Shown: positions 32,640-44,040 of the stretch, piece after piece
How the letters are laid out: each line of letters starts with the position of its first letter
How positions within the stretch are numbered: the first letter of the stretch is position 1
Assembly: GCA_958510875.1 (NCBI GenBank)
Contig: OY294067.1
Coordinates: forward strand, 194,687,322-194,751,321
Source of the DNA: Endomychus coccineus
Lineage: Eukaryota > Arthropoda > Insecta > Coleoptera > Endomychidae
DNA: 64,000 nt
Direction of reading: 5' to 3'
Notes under the pieces: generated by a model
Seen by the model: the letters and a program-made list of their open reading frames with translations, nothing else
Databases searched by the model: none
Told to the model about the DNA's origin: nothing
Position numbers and translations under genes: made by a program

Positions 32640-35600
32640 CCTCAATATATCTAAGTCTCTAACAATGAAAAAAAGTCCTGCAATATTGTTGCCGCTAAAT
32701 CGCATCCAAATATTTATTTTTTGGGAATACTGTATATGAACCTGATCCATCTAGCTCAGACTATTATCAGGTCAATATCTACAATCGTATCTTTTGACAT
32801 TACCGTTTGAACAAAATATTGCTCCATCCGTGTGAAAAGTGTTTGAAACAAAATATGGATTAGTATTTTTTTCATCATAACTTCGTAAATTTATATTCTA
32901 CGATCTCTTAATGCTTGCAGTAATTATGTTTTGTGAAGATAAAAGTCTTTTTGATTATTTTTCAGACTGAGCATCGTCGGCACATGTTATGGTTTAGAGC
33001 TAATTGTTGCACGGACCATTATCTACTACATTAATTAAAACATTCAACAAATTTTCGTCATTGAATATTTTCACCGTTTTTGAAACAATTGCCTAGTGAT
33101 GTTTTTATTCAGATGTACTTTATTGAATACTCGATATACCTGAGCGTAAATGCGTTTTTCTGTCACAGTTTCCAACAATTGTTGTTAGTGTAGTAGTTAT
33201 TTCTGTTTCAGTTAAATATATCTTAATTCCTTAAACAAATCAAACAAACTTGAAATTCACAAATTCTTATTAACAGTTATCAACTGTAATCAAATACTTC
33301 ATCCGTTTTTTCATAGTCTGCAAAATGAAAAATGTATCTATCCCAAGAGGAACACTTTTTGCCATCTGTTTTGATCTATTTTGAAATTTGAAAAAAATCT
33401 GTCTATGACGATGATGAATTAAAGCACGGTTGCGTGTTTTCAATACGCGAAAAGAACCCAATAAGGATTTACTAAAGAAATGTCAATGTTCCCTAATGCT
33501 TGTGCACAAAATTTTATTAACATATCTCGAAACTATTATTATAGAAAGAATTATAGTCTTGAATATTAAAACTTTCAGGAACTATTTGCCATGTTCCAGT
33601 TAGTATTATAATTCCAAAATTATGATTCTGAAAAGAGTTCAGAAGAATGTTTAATTCATCAAAATGACATGAAAGGCTGCATATATTCAAGTGGAAAATT
33701 GATAATTTGTTATTTGTAAAGTATGTTGATCTTATAATATACGTTCCTAGATTAACTGTATCAATGTTCAGATCATTCTCAATAATACTGGAGACATTTT
33801 TAAATGTTATTTGGAAGTTTTATTATGAATAAAGTGTTCCATAAAACTCGGCTTCATTCAAGGGTAGGTACCTGACCCTGTATGTTGATTTCAACTTGTT
33901 TATTGCCGGGAACTATGAAACAGATGTTTTGGCTTGAATTATTAATACCTCGATCGTCTTTGTTGTTACCGAAAAGGAGCAATATCCATCATGCATTTCT
34001 AATTGTGTTAGAATGAAATGAAAATTGTTCCAAATGATTTCAATATCATCTAATCTGGATTATAGTTCTAATATAGCTTTAGATTCCTGGAATGAATTGA
34101 CAAACGTATTGTATCTTGAGCCATCAATTGACTGCATTTAACTCTGATACTCATATATTTTATCGTAATTTCCATATCAGACTTTTCCATTTTTATGAAA
34201 AATATAATAAAAAACCAGAAACCAATAATAAATTCATATCACATCTTTCCTTTGTATCACCTTATAATGTTTAGAAAACCGACGTTCCTATGAAAATATA
34301 AAATGATACATAATTATCATAATGTATTATGGAGTAATGATTTATATAAAGGGAAAATATTTAAAACTACCGTCAGAAATATTCAGTTGAACTTCCGCTA
34401 GTGTATCTAGTTTCATGGTCAGATTTTTTGATATCTGTACACTAAGAGAATATGTATGCACATATTTTATCTGACCAATGAAATTACGCTAGTTGTCACA
34501 TATGAACAGGATGGCTAAATTTCGATGTTTTAATAATAAATCTCAATAAGTATAAGAAAGAGATATAAAAAACTAACCTCCATACTCGAACTTTTTTTTG
34601 AAAAATGTACATGGTGAAATAAAACTTGGCTATCCTCTTTTGTTTCATTTGAAAAGTGTCAATTTTTCGAGTTTTTTTTTGGTATATCTCAGTTATTTAT
34701 GGAATTGAGGATGAGTATTTCTTCGATAAAGCATTTTCTAAATGACGTAAGCCTACTATTTGGAGTGAAAAAGTCTTAAGAATTATTATATAAATACCAG
34801 ATCTAGTAAAAATAATGAAATCGACTTAACATTATACATATATTTGGAATGGGAAAAAATTATTATGATTTTTTTTTTGGGAAAAGTGACTACGCCACTG
34901 CATTCCACTTGTGAAAAAGACTCGATAATGTAGAAACTATTTCAATCCAAATACATAAATAACTGAAAAACAAAAACTCGAAGAATCAAGTTTTCTCAAA
35001 TAACTCGAGAACAAAAGACGAGTCATTTTTCGATTTCACCATTGCCAATTTTCCAAAGGGAGAGATAGAGGTTGATGGATTCGTTTCTTTCTACCTCGTA
35101 CACTTATCGAGAATCCCTATTATAACATCGACATTTAGCTACATGTACCTAAATAAATACGGAATGTATAAATGCTGATTGACGAAGTTTGTACCTGGAC
35201 AGTTTTCAATCTGGCATTGTTGGAAACAACTTGTTTTCAGAATTACTCTTAGGTAACACAATGGAGTGTTTCCAAATGAGAACTCCACATGAATGTTCTC
35301 ATTTTCATTCCAAAATAGTTTCAACCAGAGTAATATGCTGTGATTCTACCTACTTTTTGCTTGTTACCAATTATTATGTTGAGAAGTGAAGAGCCATTGA
35401 TATATTCATGCTGGGAAGTCCAGCTACCGAGATATGTAGGCATTATCGTGTAATAAACCTTTTGTGTGAAATTTATGAAGGAATATAATATCTATGGCAA
35501 ATCCAGAGATATTATGTTTGAAAGTTTTTAATCTCATTGTTAACGGCTTAATCTTATGCTAACATGGATAGTTTCCTGGATATTTCAAAAAACTTTGCCT

Positions 35601-36940
35601 AAAGATGTGTTTGATTATGACACAACAAATAGTAGAGTGCATCTATCTATTATGGAGTTGTGGATTATACCGGGTGCGTAACTGATTTTACGTACCGAAG
35701 GTAACCTCGTTTTTTCTTAGGTTCTTGTATTTGATACTTGACCATAACTTCATTCTGTAAATTTATAAGTAATAATTATTCAAACAATTTGTCATCATTT
35801 TAAAAGAACTGAACTCGTTGTCAACTTTGAATTTTTACTTTTTTCAAATTATACGTGTTGAGACTGCATTCAAATTTCTTTTTTCCGCTCTCGTTTTTTG
35901 ATTCTTTATTCCATTGTTAATCGCACGTTGAGATTGGAATACAATTCTGAATTGTTCCTAACATAATATTCAATTGAAAATTCTCGTCTGATGTATTCAT
36001 TGCAGCTACTATTGATATAATTAGGTGAGGTGTTAAAGGAGTTGTGTGTGTGAAGTTTAATGTTATATTCATGTGTATTCACAGAGATTGTTTTTATCTA
36101 TGGTCATTTAATGGATTATTTTATTTATTTTTTTGATATTATCTCTGATTGTTCTAGATACACAATAGATAGCCTTGTGTTTTTTTTTCAATAACAACAG
36201 ATAATATCCATCAACTGTATAATTTCATACTTCATCCTAATTCAAATAAATATAATTCTTATATTGTATTGTATCTTATATATTATTTAACGGAGAATCC
36301 ACATCCAATATGTGTTACCTTAGTTGGAGAAACAAGTCAATTTATATTTTTAATATTTATAATTTGTAAATTATGATACATCCAAAATCTTATGTCTTGG
36401 AAAGTGCACTGCAAACTCTAGCCCGTTCATCAAACTAGAATTCCAAAATGAAACCTAATAATCATAGTAGAAGAATTCAAAATTTAAATAAATCTAATTT
36501 GAAAGATTCAGTTCCATCTTCTTCCTAATTTTTGATTTTAGCAAATTCATGATAGAAAACAAATGCCCAACGCATAATTTTTCATTTGTGATTTTGGACA
36601 AAAATCAAGCACAAATTATCTTCAAAGAAACCTGCCTAATTTGCGGAACTGTGCGTTAATCCGGATATCACTGTTATTACATGATGGTTATGGATATTTG
36701 GAATTCCCTAATGGCGAACTAAGCCGAGTAGTTCTGTAGCAGCTGGGTGTATAATCCTGTCTTATCCTCAATTTCGTTCCACAACTAAGTTTTCGATCTT
36801 CATAGATTCTCGTATACCTAATTATATGCACTTTATATGCTTTCGTTCGTTTCTTTGTAATCTTCGGGAATTTGTAAGTAATTGCTTGTGCTTTACTTCG
36901 GTACCTATTTATTCCAAGATGTGAGGAAAATGGAAAGGAC
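32640..36940. other. AT-rich sequence, no gene seen
   Basis: Over 4 kb contain only short frames without resemblance to any family that I recognise. A loose inverted pair lies near 34400-34500 (GCTAGTGTATCTAGTTTCAT and ATGAAATTACGCTAG). Host introns or intergenic DNA are both possible. Confidence 0.4.
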
Positions 36941-36944
36941 ATTT

Positions 36945-37590
36945 TTCCGAAATCTCACGTAGACTGTAACTTCCTTCAGATTTGAAGTTCAAGTGTGCAA
37001 AATTTCATCAAGATCGGTAGTGACTAAGGGGTGAGCAATGGAGATGAGATAGTTTTTTCGAAATATAATTTGGACAGCGACTTTTCTTTTGCTTTGGAGG
37101 TCAAGTCCGCAAAATGTCATCTCGATCGATACTTATCTATTTCAACTGATAAGAGAGGGTGATGGGGAAGTTTCTTCTTGATCTTACGCATAAAATTAGT
37201 TTCTTTCTGATTTGAAGGTCAATTATTCAAAATTTCATCAAGGTCGGAAATTGTTTGCTCTGAGGGGTGGATAAGGTAGTTGGGGCTGTTTCTCTAAATC
37301 TCATCTAGAAAGTTTTTCGTAGGACAAGTAAGCGAAATTTCATCAGGATTTACTTATCAGCTTTAAGAAGGGGGAAATGGGAATGCGCTAGTTTTTTTCG
37401 AAATCTCATGTACTCAGTGACTATCCTTTTGTTAAGGTCAAGTAAGCAAAATTTCATAACGATACGGTACTTGTCTGATTTAAGAGGTGGCAAAGGATAT
37501 TGGGTTATTTGTTTCGAAATCTCATGCCGACTGTTACTCGTCGTGTTTTGAAGTGTGCAAAATATCATCAAGATCTCAATTAAATATATA
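36945..37590 (+). repeat. degenerate tandem repeat, about six units of 105-120 bp
   Basis: Each unit has CGAAATCTCA-GTA-ACTGT, then a TTTGAAGGTCAAGT-GCAAAATTTCATCAAGATCG core and an AAGGGGTGA-ATGG segment. Units start near 36948, 37066, 37182, 37290, 37398 and 37512. A stray further unit (AAAGGTAAAGTGAGCAAAATTTGATCAAGG) is at 37840-37870. Its relation to any transposon is unknown. Confidence 0.75.
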
Positions 37591-38340
37591 TAGATATAGA
37601 TATAGATTCACATAGAATACAAACAAACATTCTTCTTTGTATATATATACCAGCTCAAATTCTCGGCGCTGGCTGGCTACAGAATTTAACACTTACAATT
37701 TTTTTCAGTCATTATGCGTAGTAAGCCAACAGCTAGCGACGACGGCCTCATATTTCTCTTGGTTTTGCTGCGCTTCATTTCAATTCGTTTCGCCGTAGTT
37801 TTTCTGTTATCTCATAAGACAATGACTTTCCTCTTGATTTAAAGGTAAAGTGAGCAAAATTTGATCAAGGTTAGTACCAACTTATCTGATTTGGGATTAG
37901 ACGAAAAATAAAAATATTTTTGTAATTTGCCTCCATTTTGATTTTCTAATAGACCCATTAACGAACGCAACGTCATCACTTGCCGTGTCTTAATATCCAA
38001 AAAAAGCACGGAACTTTTTACATTTTTAGGATGGCGAGCTTGATGCGGAATTATCTTGTCATCATTATGTCAGTTTAAATGACAGTGTCGAGCATCAACA
38101 ACTCAAGAAGAGAAAGTCATCGACGTGTCCAGTGGAAGAATTGATTTCAGCTAATACACAATATGGTTTAGATATTTGTACTAATAGTCGTTTTCTAGTG
38201 TTATTGCTCTTTCCAGTAGAGATGAAACTAAAATTACGGAAACAAAAGCGATCACAGAACCACTGAATCAAATTTTGACTTTCAAAATTAAGATAAAAAT
38301 CCCTAAATGGACTAAATTAAACATTTTTGTTTAAAAACGG
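37591..38340. other. unassigned sequence
   Basis: There is no gene. A small GC-richer patch at 37665-37810 is not coding in any convincing frame. Confidence 0.35.
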
Positions 38341-38364
38341 CATAAAAAGGGCAAATTACAAAAA

Positions 38365-38505
38365 ATAGTATAAACAACTCGTTTCCTAAGACCTTGAAGC
38401 ACTCATTCTTTAAAAGAACTCGTGGCTTCGCCACTCGTTTTTTAAACTTGAATTCGTGCTTTAAGACGAGTCTTAGGAAACTCGTTCTTTAATATACTAT
38501 TATGG
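38365..38505. repeat. palindromic MITE-like unit
   Basis: The left side ACTCGTTTCCTAAGAC mirrors GTCTTAGGAAACTCGTT on the right. The inside has ACTCGTGGCTTCGCCACTCG with its own short hairpin. It is about 140 bp with no coding capacity. It has the look of the small fold-back repeats common in insect genomes. Confidence 0.6.
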
Positions 38506-38860
38506 AACGGCTGATTTTAACCGAATCAGATTTTATGATAATCATGGAAAGTACTCGAGACTACAGCTTACTTTGTTCTCGAAGATTTTATTCACACCCA
38601 CTTGAAGAATAAATTCAGACCTCTTAAATAAAAATTATTCTGTGTTAAGATTTCTAATGTGACATTGCCTGAAGGTTTTTTCATAATTATTGAACAAAAT
38701 GAAGTTTTCGATTTGCATAGGTTCCCACCACACTATAAATAAGACGTATAACCGTATAAAATTTCTATAGTCAATACACTTTGGGGACGTCTTTTACCGT
38801 ATAAGCTGTATAAGTTGTATAAAGTGTATATATTATACGAGTCCCCAAACTGTAGGATTG

Positions 38861-38994
<134 letters not shown>

Positions 38995-39048
38995 ATCTGT
39001 GTTTTACTGGTGAGGAATCAATCAATATATATATATATATGTTTCTCC

Positions 39049-39264
39049 TTAGGTTTTCGCGGACGTAATATGTAGAACTGGATTCTCGGGTATTGATCCG
39101 CGTTGTGTGGTTTCGGTTCTCAAAAGAACCAATTTCACGACGTTTCGGCAAAGTCGCATCTGCCATCTTCAGGTGATTCGACCGTAGAGTCTGGAAAATC
39201 TAGGCGATCGTCCTTTTGAGGACCGAAACCACACAACGCGGATAAATACCCGAGAATCCAGTTC

Positions 39265-39270
<6 letters not shown>
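39049..39270. mobile_element. Penelope-type flanking-repeat palindrome, one arm truncated
   Basis: The left arm runs from TGTAGAACTGGATTCTCGGG (39071) through GATCCGCGTTGTGTGG to GGTGATTCGACCGTAGAG. The right arm (39211-39268) retains only the outer part, from CCTTTTGAGGACCGAAACC to CCAGTTCTACA. A 39268-39315 (TA)n tract follows. Full versions are at 43758-44011 and 50168-50438. The association with Penelope-like elements is inferred from the hammerhead-like motif. Confidence 0.7.
39135..39176 (-). ncRNA. hammerhead-ribozyme-like motif, family 1, copy 1
   Basis: On the minus strand: UCAC, CUGAAGA, one extra U, stem II GGCAGA / UUUGCC (one G-U pair) closing UGCGAC, then GAAAC, GUC and GUGA, which pairs with the initial UCAC as stem I. 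Stem III is only the self-complementary ACGU, so two RNAs would have to pair, as proposed for the minimal hammerheads of Penelope-like elements. Activity is not shown. Confidence 0.6.
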
Positions 39271-39320
<50 letters not shown>

Positions 39321-39325
39321 TATAC
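39268..39325. repeat. (TA)n microsatellite
   Basis: TA repeats start directly at the outer end of the right palindrome arm (after CCAGTTCTACA). Confidence 0.9.
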
Positions 39326-39760
39326 AGTTTAATAAAGGAAATGATGGATTATCGAAAATACATGTACAAACGAAAATAAATATTTACACCTACTTTAAAT
39401 GAACAACAATTTCATAACATTACTTTAAATAATTAAGTCCTGTATTTGACCTAGTGGGATAATTCTCAACAATTAAATAATTGGAAGTTCTATAATATAA
39501 TTCAAATCAGGATATCTATTCGCGTGATACAGTTGTTTACATCTAACAGATGGTCTAAAAAACTTAGACGCCAGGTAGTGTACGTTTGGAACGTTGAACC
39601 GCAATAAGAAACCAGCCGAAATAAGTTAATAGTTCTTCAGTATCTGTAGCACTGTCGACACAGGTGGTGGGTTTATTTCGAATCGTGGCAATTTACGTGT
39701 TCGCTAATAATATTCGAGTTCTTTAAGGATCGGGTCAATTCCTCAATACAAATGATAAAT
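39326..39760. other. AT-rich sequence, no gene seen
   Basis: Nothing supported. Confidence 0.35.
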
Positions 39761-39965
39761 TATTTGATTTTCGGTACTTGAAATCCTGTCGGCGGGCGGT
39801 CTAAATACAAATAATAAATTATTCGGTTTTCGGTTGTCAGTCGGAAGGAATATGAGGTGTTTTTCCTCAATGTTTTCGGTTGTCAGTCGGAAGGAATATG
39901 AGGTATTTTTCCTCAACACAAATAATAAATTATTCGGTTTTCGGTAGTCAGTCGGAACTGGAGTC
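39760..39965 (+). repeat. short tandem repeat, about three units of 55-65 bp
   Basis: AATAATAAATTATTCGGTTT followed by TCGGTTGTCAGTCGGAAGG and AATATGAGGTGTTTTTCCTC recurs three to four times with omissions. The 125-codon minus-strand frame across it is a product of the repeat and is not called as a gene. Confidence 0.65.
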
Positions 39966-40860
39966 AGTTGTACAATATTCACCTTTATAATGAAAAATAA
40001 AGATAAAATATCGGAAATTAACGGAGTTGAATTGATTAAACGGTCGGGAATAATGCATCTGAATCGTAGCGGCTTAGCGGTCGGACGGCTGATTCTTAAT
40101 TGACGCGTTAGAGATATCATTCCAGAGAGGTAGAATATACAGTGAACTCTGATAAATACGGACTTTCACGTATCCTCTGAAACTCTCTAGTACCTAACCA
40201 CCATTCGAGAACGAGCAATGTGGGGTGCTCCTGTTCAACCCGTATGAATATATTATTTGCCTAGTATAGTCCAGTCAACCTGTAGAAAAAATTAATGCTT
40301 TCATCTTTTAGATTTAGTGCTATATGAAAGTACGAAATATTTCATAAAAAAAGTTGTTCAATGTTTTTATTGGCTATTGTTTTCCAACAAAACCGGTTGT
40401 TTGAGGTGACGCTTTTTCTGCTTACACTTTCTGACATTGCGAATGATTGAAGATCTTTGAAAACGCTTCTTTTGAGACCAATTGCATTACTGTTTCGTTC
40501 ATAACTAACCAATTTTTATGAAAAACAAAAATTTAAAGCAATTTTTGTCCCAAAAGTTGCGAAAACTGGGCAATTAGATAGTAAATACACAAACATAGAA
40601 CTTTTTTATTGCTTAATTATTATTATTTTGCAAATTATCTAGAAAATACTTTATTCCTATGTCGTTTCAAATGTATTCATAATACACTTTTTTTTTGAAA
40701 TTACAAAATAGATCTCGTTATAAATTCGTCACTTATAAACAAATTCAAATATCTCAACTGGTATAGTGTATATTTAGAAGTGGTTCACGTCATTAGATTG
40801 GTTTTTTGAAAAGACCCGAAGTACAATTAATTTTACAATAAGAAAAATAGTGTCAATTCT
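39966..40860. other. unassigned AT-rich sequence
   Basis: A possible pogo-like terminus (TACAGTGAACTCTGATAAAT at about 40139) has no visible partner. Otherwise nothing. Confidence 0.35.
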
Positions 40861-40864
40861 TTGT

Positions 40865-41480
40865 GCTATTCAGTATCTAATCGACAAGGTTCCCAACTGT
40901 TGAAGCAAAAACATCCGCTTATAGAAGTTTGTTTTTTTCAAACCTTGACTACACGAACTATATCTATAATGTTCGAAGAGCTTCAGGTAAGCCAGCGGTG
41001 AAATATTGGGAAAATAGATAACTATACGAACTTTCAAGGTTATAGACATAAGAAAAAATCTCCCTAGGCAAGGGGTTGCATAAGTTTGTCGTTCCCTAGA
41101 AAAATGAAGTCTGGTAGGGAGAAGTTTCGAAGTTCTCAAGCTTGATAATGAAGGAGTGAATAACTACCTGGAATTTCTCGTGGTGGAATAACAGACGAAA
41201 TTTCTGATAAGTGCCTAGCATGAAAATATCTATAGAAAAGGGATACATTGCTCACATTTCTACGATGTTATAGATAGACAATTAGACCAATATCTCTCTT
41301 CTGAATAAAATCTAAGAGCTCTAGTTTGTTTTGAAGTTGAAGTGTGAAGAGTACTTCAGAACAGGTCGAATCTGTGCTTTGTAGATTGTGAAAAACTGCT
41401 GGGATGTAGAGTAGCTTTTGGTATGGAATGGAAAACCAAGTTTTTGAGAAATGTTTTTGCAATGGATCTCACATGATCGA
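40865..41480 (-). pseudogene. non-LTR retrotransposon RT C-terminal fragment (Jockey/CR1-like)
   Basis: The minus strand reads FTIYKAQIRPVLKYSSH (about 41370-41400) followed by KLELLDFIQKRDIGLIV, matching the LLTLYKAQIRPSLEY.SH...LLD.IQKRA segment after the polymerase core of insect Jockey-type elements. Downstream, TSKLLPTRLHFSRERQTYAT and YFPNISPLAYLKL are compatible with the end of such an ORF. Frameshifts break it into three frames. It abuts a Penelope-like fragment at about 41480 on the same strand. Confidence 0.65.
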
Positions 41481-41865
41481 TCACATACGTGCACTGGTTA
41501 TTCGCTATTTTAAAGGCGACGTTTTTATTCTGTTTTTTAAGGAATTGAGATATTTTTAGTGAATGTTCACCTAAATATGTTAGACATGTGAAATTTGATT
41601 TTGTATTATTATTAATCTGCGGATAATTTACGTTTAAGGCTTTTTTATTGAGTTTATTTTGGAGTATTTTATTAATTATCTTGACATTATAACCGTTATT
41701 TTTGGCAATATCTATGATTCTCTTCAATTCCAAATGGAAATTATCTTTACTTAATGGGACATTAATTAATCTACGTATCATACAATTATATGCTGCTAGC
41801 TTGTGTGATTGTGTGATTGTGTGATCACACAAGCTAGGAGCATATAATTGTATGATACAATTCAA
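41481..41865 (-). pseudogene. Penelope-like element, RT thumb / linker fragment
   Basis: The minus strand reads SHKLAAYNCMIRRLINVPLS, then KDNFHLELKRIIDIAKNNGY and NVKIINKILQNKL, followed by YLGEHSLKISQFLKKQN and VAFKIANNQ. This is the region between reverse transcriptase and GIY-YIG nuclease in Penelope-like polyproteins (HKLAAF..LI.RL...PLS...F..E...I..IA..NGY...I....., then Y.G..S..I...L). The first 30 codons come from a hairpin duplication, not from the element. The nuclease is missing; the other parts of the class lie at 16.9 and 63.4 kb. Confidence 0.75.
41776..41862. repeat. hairpin with (GTGTGATT)n-type loop
   Basis: ATCATACAATTATATGCT with GCTAGCTTGTGTGAT on the left is mirrored by ATCACACAAGCTAGG and AGCATATAATTGTATGAT on the right. 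Three TTGTGTGA-like repeats lie between. The arms contain Penelope coding sequence on the left only, so the right arm is an inverted duplicate of about 35 bp. Confidence 0.8.
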
Positions 41866-42505
41866 TGTAATGCGTAGGAATAAGAAGTTTTGTGCAAGTT
41901 AACAACAATCCAACAAAGCTAGAAAGTATAGTTGACTAGTAATGAATTTTATGTTATAAATTTATGTTAACTCGATTTTTCAATAAACTTATTCGAGGAG
42001 TAAGCCGCTAATATTTTCATAGTTTGATAATAATTTATATCTTATATGCTCTTTGTTTAGGTGCGTTACTTAATGCATGTGCAGCAATTGAATTATAACG
42101 AAAGTAATAACTCAGGACATTCAAATTACCAATGGCTTTCCTCAAAACCATGCACATCACCACGGATGAATTCAAACCAGGAATTTTTGATATGCCATTA
42201 TACGAAAAAGGTTTGTAGATTAAAATAATGTATTTCAATATTGAATAATTAATAATATGTAACCTACTATTACATCCTTCAGGAGCAAATTGCCCCAATA
42301 CTTTCAGTACGTATGTAGTAGCTTGGCTGACCCACTGCACTCTACTTATCATATCGTTCAAGCACTCATAGCGAATGTCGTGCATGCGTGTTGATAAGTT
42401 AAAAAAAAACATTTCTACAATGATGAAATAATATTGATTCTTGATCTAGGTATTAATTATATGTAAATTCTCGGGTGAAAGGTCACAATAACAAATATGT
42501 TTACT
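41866..42505. other. AT-rich sequence, no gene seen
   Basis: A 125-codon minus-strand frame (42035-42412) has no recognisable domain and is not called. Confidence 0.4.
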
Positions 42506-42509
42506 ACAT

Positions 42510-43656
42510 TTTCGTCATCAAAGCACAAAATTTCTTAAACTAATTCTACTAAACACTTAGCGTTCTTATCGCATTCATTTCAATTAACAATGTCTATTTC
42601 GCAACAACAAACTAAACAGGATTAATTGAAATTATAACACATTAACGTCCAAATATATGAATATATATTGAAAGACCATTATATAGTAATTGTTCTATAG
42701 CTGAGGACATCATATCTCAACGAGGAGGTAATAGTCTCGCTGGAGTATCTGGCAACAAATTCCAATACTACTGTTTTAGATCAGCTTTCTACATAAACAC
42801 GATTTTACACATCATTAAGAAATACGTATAAATTTCACTCAAATATTGTACATCGGTTCTACTGATAACAGGATTAGTATTACGTTTTATAATAAATTGT
42901 GAGAGAGTTCAGACTGTGGATACACTATAACACTATAAATATCAAACAATCACCCTTATCTACTAAAAATAATTTTGGTGGATAAGGGTAATTGTTTCTT
43001 ATTTATCGTATCACGTTGTATATGAATCACCTCCAGGGTAGATCTTTTATAATAATTGGTTTCTTTAGCTGAAATAATAATATTATTATAATCCAATAAT
43101 ATTTTAGCTGAACGGACCAATTATCACAAAAGATGTATCCTGGAGATGATTCAGATGAAATGTGATGCTAATTCTGCTAACAGTAGAACCGTAATACAAT
43201 CAGTGAGTCAAATTTATACAAATTTAATTAATTAGGCACTTGCAAATTTCTACGTATTTATTTATAATGCTAAAAATTCCGTTTATGTAGAAAGCTTATA
43301 CAAAACAGTAATATTGGTACAGCAAGGTCTTTTCCTAACGTGGTCATAAAATTCAAACACATCTGTTTAAAATTGTGGCTACTTTAGCGCAATGGAATTT
43401 GTTGCCAGCCACTCCAGACTATTTTACCTTTTCGTTGAGATGCGATGTTGTCTCTAACTATAGAAAAACTACTACTACTGCTGAGTAGTGGTTTTTAATA
43501 TATATTCACATATTTGGACGTTAATGTGTTACAATTTTAATTAATCGTTCGTTGTAGCGACGTAGACATTGTTAATTGAAATTAATGCGTTAAATAGGCT
43601 TAGTGCTAAGTGTAATTAGTTTCGCGCTTTAGTGACGTGAATTATTTTTCAAACAT
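42510..43656. mobile_element. large inverted-repeat (fold-back) element, about 1.15 kb
   Basis: The arms mirror around 43083. Examples are ACACATTAACGTCCAAATAT (42637) against ATATTTGGACGTTAATGTGT (43510), TGTCTATTTCGCAACAAC against GTTGTAGCGACGTAGACA, and GGCAACAAATTCCA against TGGAATTTGTTGCC. Outer similarity fades near 42510 and 43656. There is no coding capacity. The piece at 42907-42972 matches 16605-16675. The centre is AT-rich and itself palindromic. It is probably a non-autonomous DNA transposon; the superfamily is unknown and no target duplication was found. Confidence 0.8.
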
Positions 43657-43821
43657 CTTCTGATATTATATTTTATTTTCAGTATATCTACGAACCAATA
43701 TACCAAGAAAGCATACATATATTACAAATGGTGCAAGAATATATACATATATATATATGTAGAACTGGATTCTCGGGTATTGATCCGCGTTGTGTGGTTT
43801 CGGTCCTCAAAAGGACCAATT

Positions 43822-43863
43822 TCACGACGTTTCGGCAAAGTCGCATTTGCCATCTTCAGGTGA
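43822..43863 (-). ncRNA. hammerhead-ribozyme-like motif, family 1, copy 2a
   Basis: The same motif as at 39135-39176 but with a perfect stem II GGCAAA / UUUGCC. CUGAAGA, an extra U, GAAAC, GUC and the UCAC/GUGA stem I are all present. It lies in the left arm of the palindrome, transcribed leftwards. Confidence 0.65.
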
Positions 43864-43905
43864 TTCGACTCAGTTCGCCTAGATTTTCCAGACTCTACGG
43901 TCGAA

Positions 43906-43947
43906 TCACCTGAAGATGGCAAATGCGACTTTGCCGAAACGTCGTGA
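43906..43947 (+). ncRNA. hammerhead-ribozyme-like motif, family 1, copy 2b
   Basis: The mirror copy in the right arm. UCAC at 43906-43909, CUGAAGA at 43910-43916, an extra U at 43917, stem II 43918-43923 with 43930-43935, GAAA at 43936-43939, CGUC at 43940-43943 with predicted cleavage after C43943, then GUGA. Just downstream, GGUCCU/AGGACC forms a six-pair hairpin. Confidence 0.65.
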
Positions 43948-44038
43948 AATTGGTCCTTTTGAGGACCGAAACCACACAACGCGGATCAATACCCGAGAAT
44001 CCAGTTCTACACATTACGTCCGCGAGAACCTAAGAAGA

Positions 44039-44040
<2 letters not shown>

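Larger units (their letters stand above)
43758..44011. mobile_element. Penelope-type flanking-repeat palindrome, both arms
   Basis: Each arm of about 115 bp begins with TGTAGAACTGGATTCTCGGG, holds a GGTCCTCAAAAGGACC hairpin and a hammerhead-like motif, and meets the other at about 43884 near GGTGATTCGACTCAGTTCG. The two arms are nearly perfect complements. The right side continues with TTACGTCCGCGAGAACC and TAAGAAGAAAC into (TA)n at 44041; on the left TA repeats precede the unit. It does not code for protein. Confidence 0.8.

Noticed and set aside
39743..40120. 125-codon minus-strand frame with repeated peptide
   Set aside because: The repeats come from the DNA tandem array at 39760-39965 and the frame has no family resemblance.
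40139..40160. Possible pogo-like terminal repeat (TACAGTGAACTCTGATAAAT)
   Set aside because: No inverted partner or transposase was found in the window, so it stays a single-end resemblance.
42035..42412. 125-codon minus-strand frame
   Set aside because: No recognisable family, and no supporting promoter, splice or polyA features.
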